Shown piece by piece: positions 7,305 through 15,175 of a stretch of 64,000 nucleotides of DNA (the first letter of the stretch is position 1; each line of letters begins with the position of its first letter). Made by a program: the position numbers and the translations under genes. The notes under the pieces are model-generated. The model had not been told where the DNA came from, ran no database searches, and saw nothing but the letters and a program-made list of their open reading frames with translations. Where the stretch lies: assembly GCA_019163175.1 (NCBI GenBank), contig JAFLKN010000052.1, positions 37,777-101,776 on the forward strand. Direction: 5' to 3'. This DNA is from Prolixibacteraceae bacterium (GTDB lineage Bacteria > Bacteroidota > Bacteroidia > Bacteroidales > Prolixibacteraceae).

Positions 7305-10300
7305 TTACAATTCAAGTTTCTTCTCTTTTGGCGAAGCGCCCATTTTCAGCACACCTGTAGCATGACGATAAAAGTGGCCACGTAAATCTTTGGCATAATC
7401 GTTCAGAATCTGGTTGCCCAATCCGTTGTAATCGCCACAGCGGAACAAAGCACGCCCCAAAATAATTTCGCGCAAGGCATTGTTTCGGGTACTGGTATCG
7501 GTACTATTGGCCGGCGTATCTTCAATGGCTTTCTGAATGGTCGTCATCGCATGGCCGGTTACACCTTTCATTTGCAGCAAATCGAACAGAACTTTGGCCG
7601 GAAGTTCATTGGACAATGTTTCGAAAGCCACAGCAATGGCGCGGAAATGCGAGAATTCACTTTCCGGAGTGAGCATTTTAGCCAAACGAATAATCGATGG
7701 GAGCACTTCTTGTTTGCGCGATTTGCCCAAAGCAATGACCAGACTATCCAAGTAGCTCATGCTCATACCGAACTGCCCCATTCCGGTGTAGTTCCATCCT
7801 TTGTCCCAGGCGCTGAAACCGTCAACTGCCTTTTGCAGAACTTCCCATCCGGCTTTGTTGTCGAGCATTCCGAGAATACGCGCGTATACTAGTTTTTCTT
7901 CCTGCGAACTAACCAGATTCAATTGGTCGATTAAAACAGGAATGCCTTTTTCAGTATCCCACATTACGATTTCAAGTCCATCCAATTCGTGTGTCAGCGT
8001 TTTGGCTGCTTTCTGTACATCTTCAAACTTTGGCGGATAATTATCCTGATCGGTCAGCACCCGAGGCTCCATACTTTCGATCTGAACCAATCGCTTTTGC
8101 AGTGCTTTGATATCGATGTAGCGGATCCGTTGATTGTTGGCCGAAGCCATTGCAGCCCCCATTCCAACAGCATAACCCTGATTCTGCAAACAAGGCTGCA
8201 TCCTGATTACCGGCATCGCATCTCGGTGCGCCGAAGCGCCCAAGCCGGTCACCACAATTCCTTCCAAACCCTTAGGCAATAAAGCGCGGAAAGGCACATT
8301 GGCAACCACATCTACTCCACTGTGTGCTGGTGGTTTCAGTGCAAAAAACGGATCGACCGTAAAGCCATGCGTATCGAACGAACTTTCGTGAATAGAGATT
8401 GTATCGGGATACGTGCGTCCGTTATACACATCGAGTACCGAAACTGTGAAATCGCCATTCATCCGGCGGCGTTCGCGCGTTTGAGGCAATTTCCCCAGAT
8501 CAAACTGATCTTTAAATTTTTCTTTTCCGACAATGAAAGTTGCCCAAACGTCAATCATATCCGAGTCGTCGGTAAACGTCCAGTCGGTATTGTTGTAAAA
8601 ATCATTCGGATTTTTCGGTGGCATTCCGGCTCCCTGAACAGCCACATTCGTGCCGTCGGTATAGGAATATCCGGCACCTGCAGCAATGGCAATGTCGGCG
8701 CTTCCGGTAGAATCGATGATGGTATTAGCCAGAACCACACCACGACCGTATGGCGTTGAAATGACCACTCCTTTCACCTGTTTATCCACCACATAAGCAC
8801 CTATTCCAATTACGCCGAACCAGATTTCGCCACCTGCTTTGCGTATTTCAGAACGGAACCATTCGGTTTTCCAATCGAACACCCATTCATCCAGACGCTT
8901 TTTCTGCCGCTCGTTATCGCCACCAAGAGCCTTCACTCCGGCATCCACTTCGTTGGTAAAACCATGCTTATAGCCGTGATAATAGCGACCAATCATTCCA
9001 AGCGTTCCAATACCACCCAAACCATGCAGATACTCGATCACCAGTGTTTTGGCGCCATTGCGTGCAGCTCCAAGTCCTGCCGGAGCGCCAGCAGTTCCAC
9101 CTCCCATAACAACTACATCGTAGGTTCCTAGTACAGGCAAGTGTGTCGGATCAGCTTTTACCACACCAATATTCAGTGTGGGGCGTAAACCCGCGAGCAA
9201 TTCTCCCACATCACCGGTTTTAGTTTCCTCAGTAACTTTACCCTGAACCACAAGTTTGATCGCTTCCCGAATAAGAACGGCCTGCATAGCAGCTTCCTCA
9301 CCAATGCGCTCGCCAATGCGAATCATCGCTCCGGCTTGCATCAATTGTGCTGCGGCTTTACGCGAGATATCGGCACATCCGCTCAATACAAACAATCGCT
9401 CAACCTTTTTAGGCTGAAAAACTTTAAGGCTGAGCTGCTCAAAATCCGGAGATTCTTCTTCCACATTTTTCTGTCCTATCACCGAATCTGGCGGAACCTG
9501 AAACAGCAAGTCGGAGGTTTCTACCTGATTTGGGTCCCAGGTTAGGTCGCGGGCAATTTGCTCGGCATGGGCAAACGAAGCCATCGCAGCATCGGGCATG
9601 TCAACCGTTAGCCGGTATTCGTAAACGGTATAATTTTTATCTTTGATCTGAATTTTTTGCGTATCGTCAACCAGCCTTAATCCGGAAGCTGTTTTAGGAT
9701 CGTTGCCAACGACTACGTACCCAAATTCCTGTTTTCCTGAAGGATAGTCGGAGAATTTAGCCGCTGACATTCGGGCTACCATCGCTCGAGGCGTAGCATC
9801 AATCACGGTTTTAGCCAGTACCACCTGACGCCCAGAACGGTTGGAAATCACGATCCCGGCTATTTTTTTATTCTCATCATAAACCAAATCAGTCACATAA
9901 GTCGAATACAGAAAGCCTATTTTATTGCTGATTAATTCCTGATCAAGCGTACGTTTGATCAACATCGGTGTTGGCTGACCATTTCCAAACAGTTTCTGCC
10001 CCAATTCCGACTTGGTCGAACCATTGAAAAAGCGATAAGTTCCGCAGAGGTCTTCACCCAGATAAGGCTCCTGAGCCGCCAGGAAAACGGAGGCTCCTTT
10101 TTTAGCAGCGCTAACAGCAGCAGCAACTCCGGCAGTCGAACCACCGACCAAAACAACATCAACTTTATATGCCACCGGAATCTCGCGTTCCGATTGAAAA
10201 CAGTATTTTATATGTTGAAGATTGGTAGCATTAGCTCGCTGAACTGCCCACCATCCGGAGCTAGCAACAAATGCAGTTCCGGCAGCAGTTGTCCGGAGAA

Positions 10301-10316
10301 AATCACGACGTTTCAT
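7305..10316 (-). CDS. Tat-exported FAD-dependent oxidoreductase with two Rossmann units
   Basis: A 1003-residue protein with a twin-arginine signal (MKRRDFLRTTAAG), implying folded, cofactor-loaded export. Two dinucleotide-binding segments are present: VDVVLVGGSTAGVAAAVSAA at about 52-71 and YDVVVMGGGTAGAPAGLGAA at about 399-418, the latter followed by GLGGIGT and later by GLGASAHRDAMPVIRMQP, as in FAD_oxidored proteins. The last 200 or so residues are helical and resemble HEAT-like repeats. Two FAD-type units in one chain are unusual. It follows the 621-residue oxidoreductase and overlaps no neighbour. Substrate is unknown; a sugar or sugar-derived alcohol is an inference from the PUL context. 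Confidence 0.82.
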   Translation of the reverse strand: MKRRDFLRTTAAGTAFVASSGWWAVQRANATNLQHIKYCFQSEREIPVAYKVDVVLVGGSTAGVAAAVSAAKKGASVFLAAQEPYLGEDLCGTYRFFNGSTKSELGQKLFGNGQPTPMLIKRTLDQELISNKIGFLYSTYVTDLVYDENKKIAGIVISNRSGRQVVLAKTVIDATPRAMVARMSAAKFSDYPSGKQEFGYVVVGNDPKTASGLRLVDDTQKIQIKDKNYTVYEYRLTVDMPDAAMASFAHAEQIARDLTWDPNQVETSDLLFQVPPDSVIGQKNVEEESPDFEQLSLKVFQPKKVERLFVLSGCADISRKAAAQLMQAGAMIRIGERIGEEAAMQAVLIREAIKLVVQGKVTEETKTGDVGELLAGLRPTLNIGVVKADPTHLPVLGTYDVVVMGGGTAGAPAGLGAARNGAKTLVIEYLHGLGGIGTLGMIGRYYHGYKHGFTNEVDAGVKALGGDNERQKKRLDEWVFDWKTEWFRSEIRKAGGEIWFGVIGIGAYVVDKQVKGVVISTPYGRGVVLANTIIDSTGSADIAIAAGAGYSYTDGTNVAVQGAGMPPKNPNDFYNNTDWTFTDDSDMIDVWATFIVGKEKFKDQFDLGKLPQTRERRRMNGDFTVSVLDVYNGRTYPDTISIHESSFDTHGFTVDPFFALKPPAHSGVDVVANVPFRALLPKGLEGIVVTGLGASAHRDAMPVIRMQPCLQNQGYAVGMGAAMASANNQRIRYIDIKALQKRLVQIESMEPRVLTDQDNYPPKFEDVQKAAKTLTHELDGLEIVMWDTEKGIPVLIDQLNLVSSQEEKLVYARILGMLDNKAGWEVLQKAVDGFSAWDKGWNYTGMGQFGMSMSYLDSLVIALGKSRKQEVLPSIIRLAKMLTPESEFSHFRAIAVAFETLSNELPAKVLFDLLQMKGVTGHAMTTIQKAIEDTPANSTDTSTRNNALREIILGRALFRCGDYNGLGNQILNDYAKDLRGHFYRHATGVLKMGASPKEKKLEL

Positions 10317-10415
10317 TCAGTAACTGGATTTTAGGTTTAGTCCATAAAATTAATGGAAAATATGAAGAAACATTAATCCTCAGATAAGCCTTTTGCCATT
10401 TAAAAAATGATAATC

Positions 10416-10452
10416 CAACCAAAGACTCCCCGATAAAGAAGGGAGTTTGGCC
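10416..10452 (-). other. Intercistronic stem-loop
   Basis: CCAAAGACTCCCC (from about 10418) and GGGAGTTTGG (about 10441-10450) can pair on either strand. There is no T-run after it on the minus strand, so transcript processing or stabilisation between the two oxidoreductase genes is more likely than termination. Confidence 0.45.
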
Positions 10453-10472
10453 AGACTATCAGTTTTTACTTT

Positions 10473-12338
10473 TTAATGTTTTTCCTTCCCAAGCAAAGTA
10501 CCACCCATATTGTAATTCTGAATTTTTGGCAATTCCGGGTTGCCAGTACCTTTTTGCATGAGCTGAATCAGGTCTTCCAAATAGTTGGTGTAAACGCCTC
10601 GCGGATCGGTGTTGTGCTGCTTGCAAACTGAGGCTGCCATGCCAATCACTTCACCCATCATACCAGTGGTGCGCATTACACGAACGGTTCCCAGCGCCAC
10701 ATGCGAAACACTGATGTTGCGTCCGGCCATCAGCAGATTGGGCACATTCGCCGAATACAGGCAACGGTAAGGAATTGGATAGGGCATAATTGGTTTGTGC
10801 ACGGCAATTGATTTAAACTCTTTGCCGGGAAATTGTTTGGTATTTTCAGGATCGGGGTAATGCAAATCGATAGTCCACGAAGTTGGTGCAGAACCATCGG
10901 GATATACTTTGTGATCCATCAGATCCGACTCACGAAGAATGTAGTCGCCCACCAGACGCTTCGATTCGCGTTTGCCGGCAATGTAGGCCACCCATTTCAA
11001 CTGGCGCTTTTCAAATTTACCCTTGTCAATCGAATGATTTTTCAGGAACGACCAGTTGGAATAAACCACCAGCAAACCGTAATCACGTATTCGTTCAAAC
11101 TCATTCACCTGGTCGATTCCCATTCCGGTTTCCCAGTTCCAGTCGCCCCGAATCAGGTTTTCTGCTTTGTCTTCATTCCATTCAATTCCCCATTTAATAT
11201 CCGGAAAAGGAACGGTGGCTGATTTGTCTTCGGCAAACCACTGAACCGACGAACCCATCGTCAGGTTATCGGCTTCTTCCGGCGCAGTCGATTCGCCAAA
11301 CTCCTTCGAATTCTCGCGACCAGTCATGTATTTGGCTCCTGCCAGCACGCCTATGGTTGCATCGCCGGTGCAATCGGCAAAAAGAGGCGCTGTAAACAGC
11401 AGTTTCTGTCCGTTTTCGGTGTTGGTAGCCTGAACGCTTTCAATGCGGTCGCCCTTCATGTTCACCTTGTTGGCATGGCAATTCAGGAACAACGAAATGT
11501 TCTTTTCTTTGCGAACGGCTTCCATCTTTTTATCGTCTTCGTAGTTTTCGTACGGACGGGCATTCCCTTCTTTCGACGGGCCAATTTCGTTAACCAAATT
11601 ACCCAGATTCGGATACGGCTCGAGATTAATACGGCCACCCAAATGAACGCGTACTTCGGAACTGTTGTTTCCGCCCAATACCGGACGATCCTGTACTAGC
11701 GCCACTTTCATGCCCAAACGTGCTGCCGAAATAGCAGCACAGGTTCCGGCCATTCCACCGCCAATTACAACAAGGTCGAATTGCCCGGCTTCGTTTACCT
11801 GACCGGTTGCTGGATTTAGTTTACCACGAAGGTTGGCCAATTCCTTTACATCAGATGGCGGAGTAAAACTCATATCTGAAGTGAATAAAATAGCATCGCA
11901 CCGGCCATTAAAACCGGTTAAATCTTTCAGGACAAGTGTTGTTTTTGTTTTGCTAATGTCTATTATTCCTCCGTCCTGCCAGCTCCAATCCATCGATTCG
12001 GTTCCAAAAACGGGCGCGGTAGTTTTGCCGTTGATTATAACCTGAAATTTACCGGGAGCGTCCTGATCGGTCCAACGTGAAGCCCAGTTACGGGTGCGGA
12101 CAAACATGTGGTATTTTCCTTTCTCAGGAAACTGAACCGTTGTTGAGGCATCTTTAACCGGAATGCCCATTCCGTGCGCCATCAGGAAAGGCGAGCCCAT
12201 CTGGTCCATGAACTGCTGATCGACCACCCAACCGCCTTTTTTTGCAAAACTTTCGGCTTCGACCAGAAGGATGTCTTTTTGCGCCTGAACACTGACACAG
12301 AAGAGTGCCATTAGTGAAAAGAGAACTAATTTATACAT
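10473..12338 (-). CDS. Secreted FAD-dependent oxidoreductase with N-terminal carbohydrate-binding-like domain
   Basis: A 621-residue exported protein: signal peptide 1-19 (ending SVQAQ), then a beta-sandwich of about 20-160 that resembles the carbohydrate-binding-like modules attached to PUL enzymes (LLVEAESFAKKGGWVVDQQF), then an FAD_oxidored domain. The FAD motif FDLVVIGGGMAGTCAAISAA lies near residues 187-206, followed by LGGNNSSEVRVHLGG; a C-terminal block NLLMAGRNISVSHVALGT also fits the family. Relatives are often annotated only as FAD-dependent oxidoreductase or, by similarity of the N-terminal part, xanthan lyase. It presumably oxidises a sugar unit on or after release from the polymer; this is inference. 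Separated from the GH2 gene upstream by a repeat-rich gap. Confidence 0.82.
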   Translation of the reverse strand: MYKLVLFSLMALFCVSVQAQKDILLVEAESFAKKGGWVVDQQFMDQMGSPFLMAHGMGIPVKDASTTVQFPEKGKYHMFVRTRNWASRWTDQDAPGKFQVIINGKTTAPVFGTESMDWSWQDGGIIDISKTKTTLVLKDLTGFNGRCDAILFTSDMSFTPPSDVKELANLRGKLNPATGQVNEAGQFDLVVIGGGMAGTCAAISAARLGMKVALVQDRPVLGGNNSSEVRVHLGGRINLEPYPNLGNLVNEIGPSKEGNARPYENYEDDKKMEAVRKEKNISLFLNCHANKVNMKGDRIESVQATNTENGQKLLFTAPLFADCTGDATIGVLAGAKYMTGRENSKEFGESTAPEEADNLTMGSSVQWFAEDKSATVPFPDIKWGIEWNEDKAENLIRGDWNWETGMGIDQVNEFERIRDYGLLVVYSNWSFLKNHSIDKGKFEKRQLKWVAYIAGKRESKRLVGDYILRESDLMDHKVYPDGSAPTSWTIDLHYPDPENTKQFPGKEFKSIAVHKPIMPYPIPYRCLYSANVPNLLMAGRNISVSHVALGTVRVMRTTGMMGEVIGMAASVCKQHNTDPRGVYTNYLEDLIQLMQKGTGNPELPKIQNYNMGGTLLGKEKH

Positions 12339-12494
12339 AGTGGTTGGTTTAGATTATTTTTTACTATTTCAAAGTCCACTATCTATTTTAGATTATCTGT
12401 TTTAGATAGTCCACAATAGGTAGTCTTGTATATCTATAAAAATCAATATTTTAACTTCAAATAAAAAATTCGAATTACATAGCAACAGTTTCGA

Positions 12495-12617
12495 TTTTCC
12501 CGTAGGGAAAACAGGTCGGTAGAAAAATATGTAATCCCAAATTAGTATTGTCCCGTATGGGACAATAGATTGGGTTTTTATCTTTCTTTCTACCGACATT
12601 AGGTTCCTAACGGAACC
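12495..12617. repeat. REP-like cluster of nested palindromes
   Basis: Four inverted repeats lie in about 120 bp: TTTTCCC-gta-GGGAAAA (12495-12511); GTCGGTAGAAA (12515-12525) matching TTTCTACCGAC (12587-12597); ATTGTCCC-gtat-GGGACAAT (12547-12566) inside that pair; and GGTTCC-taac-GGAACC (12602-12617). Nested palindromes in an intergenic gap are typical of REP/BIME-like elements, which RAYT-type transposases can mobilise. The surrounding gap 12339-12627 holds no credible gene. Confidence 0.65.
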
Positions 12618-12627
12618 AAAATGAATT

Positions 12628-15066
12628 TTATTCAGCTTTCATTTTGATTTCTTTTCCATTCAGTTTTCCTCCGGAAACAATCATACTAATTTCTCCGGAT
12701 TCTTCGGTCGATTCGATGATAGCTACCATTTTACCGTTGAAAACAGGCATATAATTAGATGCAAACGAGGTTTGATCGGTTGGATCGCCATTACATACAG
12801 CCTTTAAAGTTCCGGCTCCGCTTACTTTGAAAAAAAGCAGCTGGTCGGCACGGGGACAAAGATTTCCGTCTTTATCAAGCACTTCAACCGTAACAAACGA
12901 CAGATCTTTGCCGTCGGATTTAATTGTTGTGCGGTCGGCGGTCAACTTCACGGTAGATGGTTCTCCTGAAGTTCGAATAATTTGCTCTGCCACAGCTTTA
13001 TTGTTTTCGTCGTAGGCTACCACTTTAATTTCTCCGGGCTGATAGATGACATCATTCCACATCAGGCGATAACGCGAATACTTGTTGCTTTTATCTTTCT
13101 GTTTCACGCCCGCACTCACACCATTCACAAAAAGTTCGGCCTTTGGATAATTGGTGTAACAATACACCGGAACATTTTGTCCGATACGCTCCGGCCAGTT
13201 CCAATGCGGAAGGAGGTGTAAAACCGGCGTTTCGCTCCATTTGCTCTGATAGAGAAAGAAACGGTCTTTCTTTAGTCCAGCCAGATCAACAATTCCGAAA
13301 TAAGAACTTCGTGCCGGGGTTCCTTCGTTGTACGGAGTTGGTTCGCCCAAATAATCGAATCCGGTCCACACGAACTCCCCGAAAATGAATTCGCAGTCGT
13401 CCTGCATTTCAAACTCGGTATCGGGAGTGGAAGCCCAGTTCGGGTATTCATAGTCGTAACTCGAAACATGGTAATCCTGGTACCATGCCCCTTTGTTTTC
13501 CTTTGCCGGAAATTTGTATTCACCTCGCGAACTGACTGTCGAGGCTGTTTCGCTTCCGTAGAGCACATAATTTGGCTTTTCGGCATGTTTGCTTTTGTAG
13601 TCAAATGGTTTGTAATTGAATCCGACCAGATCGACCACATCGCTCAATCCGTTTTTAATGGCGGCAGTATGTTGGTTAAATCCGGCAGTAACCGGGCGGG
13701 TGGGATCTAACTTCCGGCAAATGTCGGCCAAAAACTTTGCGGTTTCCTTGCCAGTAGCCATACCCTGTTCCCTGATTTCGTTGCCAATGCTCCACATTAT
13801 TACCGATGGGTGGTTGCGGTCGCGACGAACCATGTTCGTCATGTCTTTTTCAGCCCATTGCTCAAAATAGCTGGCGTATCCGTTTTTATTTTTACCATTC
13901 TTCCATTCATCAAAAGCTTCAACCTGAACAAGCAGTCCGATGCTGTCGCATATGTTGAGCAATTCAGGAGAAGGCGGATTATGAGAGGTGCGTATGGCAT
14001 TAACTCCCATTTCCTTCATGATCTGCATTTGCCTTTCGGTAGCACGATAATTTACGGCTGTACCAATCGGCCCCAGATCGTGGTGCATACAAACTCCCTG
14101 CATTTTCAACGGTTTTCCGTTCAGGAAAAAGCCTTTGTCTTTGTCGAACTGCATACTCCGGAAGCCGAAAACCGTTTTTTGCTGATCTTTCAATTCATTC
14201 CCAATATATAAGCTGGAAATTACTTTGTACCTGACAGGATTTTCGAGACTCCATAAACGTGGTTCTTTGACTTTCAGCTTTTGGTCAAACGGCATTTTGT
14301 CACCGCCTTTTTTGGTCGATGTTACCGATCCGACTTTAATTCCCTGATCGCTGAAAATATCGGATACCAGTTTAATTTCTGCATTGACGTCTCCATCAAT
14401 TTCAGTTATAATGGATACTTCGGCACTTTTGGCTGAAATTAGCGGAGTAGTGATAAAGGTTCCCCATTGTGCAATTCGTACCGGGGAAGTTTTAACCAGC
14501 CGCACATTGCGGTACAAACCGGCACCCGGATACCATCGCGAAGATTCAGATTTATTTTCGAGACGCACCGCCAGCACATTGTCCTGCCCAAGCTTGACGT
14601 ATTTGGTTAGTTCGAATGAAAAGGAAGAGTACCCATAAGGCCATTCGCCCACGTATTCACCATTCAGGTAAATCTTTGAACGGCTCATTGCTCCGTCGAA
14701 CTCGATAAAAATACGTTTACCCTCATCGGAAGCTGAAACAGGCAGAACCTTTCGGTACCAGCCCACACCAAAACAGGGTAATGCCCCGGTGCGTCCGGTT
14801 CTGAGCCTGGCTTTATTTTCACCGTCTTCGACTACCTGCACCCATTGCATATCAATATTCATGTCGAAGTCTCCGGCGATTGCCCAATCGTGAGGAACGT
14901 TGACTTTGTCCCAATCGGTGTCGTTCAACTGAGCAGATTCTCCATTTTTTACATCTTTCTGAATAAATGACCAGGCTTTGCTTAGTATAATTACTTCCCG
15001 TTTCGAAGACTGGGCGTTACAACCAATGAATGACAATACGAAACAAATCAAAAGAATCTTTTTCAT
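12628..15066 (-). CDS. Glycoside hydrolase family 2 lipoprotein (beta-galactosidase-like)
   Basis: An 812-residue GH2 enzyme. The N-terminus is a lipoprotein signal (lipobox FIGC, Cys16). A sugar-binding beta-sandwich follows (VNVPHDWAIAGDF; FDGAMSRSKIYLNGEYVGEWPYGYSSF), then an immunoglobulin-like domain, the TIM barrel (GVCMHHDLGPIGTAVNYRAT onward) and C-terminal Ig-like domains. The acid/base is Glu430 in WSIGNE and the likely nucleophile Glu506 in YGSETAS. GH2 includes beta-galactosidase, beta-glucuronidase and beta-mannosidase; the exact specificity cannot be read here. As a surface or periplasmic lipoprotein in the PUL it would trim side chains or oligosaccharides. It begins 109 bp after the 828-residue lipoprotein gene. 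Confidence 0.9.
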   Translation of the reverse strand: MKKILLICFVLSFIGCNAQSSKREVIILSKAWSFIQKDVKNGESAQLNDTDWDKVNVPHDWAIAGDFDMNIDMQWVQVVEDGENKARLRTGRTGALPCFGVGWYRKVLPVSASDEGKRIFIEFDGAMSRSKIYLNGEYVGEWPYGYSSFSFELTKYVKLGQDNVLAVRLENKSESSRWYPGAGLYRNVRLVKTSPVRIAQWGTFITTPLISAKSAEVSIITEIDGDVNAEIKLVSDIFSDQGIKVGSVTSTKKGGDKMPFDQKLKVKEPRLWSLENPVRYKVISSLYIGNELKDQQKTVFGFRSMQFDKDKGFFLNGKPLKMQGVCMHHDLGPIGTAVNYRATERQMQIMKEMGVNAIRTSHNPPSPELLNICDSIGLLVQVEAFDEWKNGKNKNGYASYFEQWAEKDMTNMVRRDRNHPSVIMWSIGNEIREQGMATGKETAKFLADICRKLDPTRPVTAGFNQHTAAIKNGLSDVVDLVGFNYKPFDYKSKHAEKPNYVLYGSETASTVSSRGEYKFPAKENKGAWYQDYHVSSYDYEYPNWASTPDTEFEMQDDCEFIFGEFVWTGFDYLGEPTPYNEGTPARSSYFGIVDLAGLKKDRFFLYQSKWSETPVLHLLPHWNWPERIGQNVPVYCYTNYPKAELFVNGVSAGVKQKDKSNKYSRYRLMWNDVIYQPGEIKVVAYDENNKAVAEQIIRTSGEPSTVKLTADRTTIKSDGKDLSFVTVEVLDKDGNLCPRADQLLFFKVSGAGTLKAVCNGDPTDQTSFASNYMPVFNGKMVAIIESTEESGEISMIVSGGKLNGKEIKMKAE

Positions 15067-15175
15067 GCAAAATAGTTTAGTTACATGTTTATTTTAATTG
15101 CAGCAAAGTACAAATTTGTTCGATGCCATCAAAAAAGTTCTTTCGCTGACAGAATACGATTATGGAATAAACTGA

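Noticed and set aside
12402..12599. Minus-strand frame of 65 codons in the GH2-oxidoreductase gap
   Set aside because: It runs through the nested palindromes of the REP-like element and has no domain or plausible start context.
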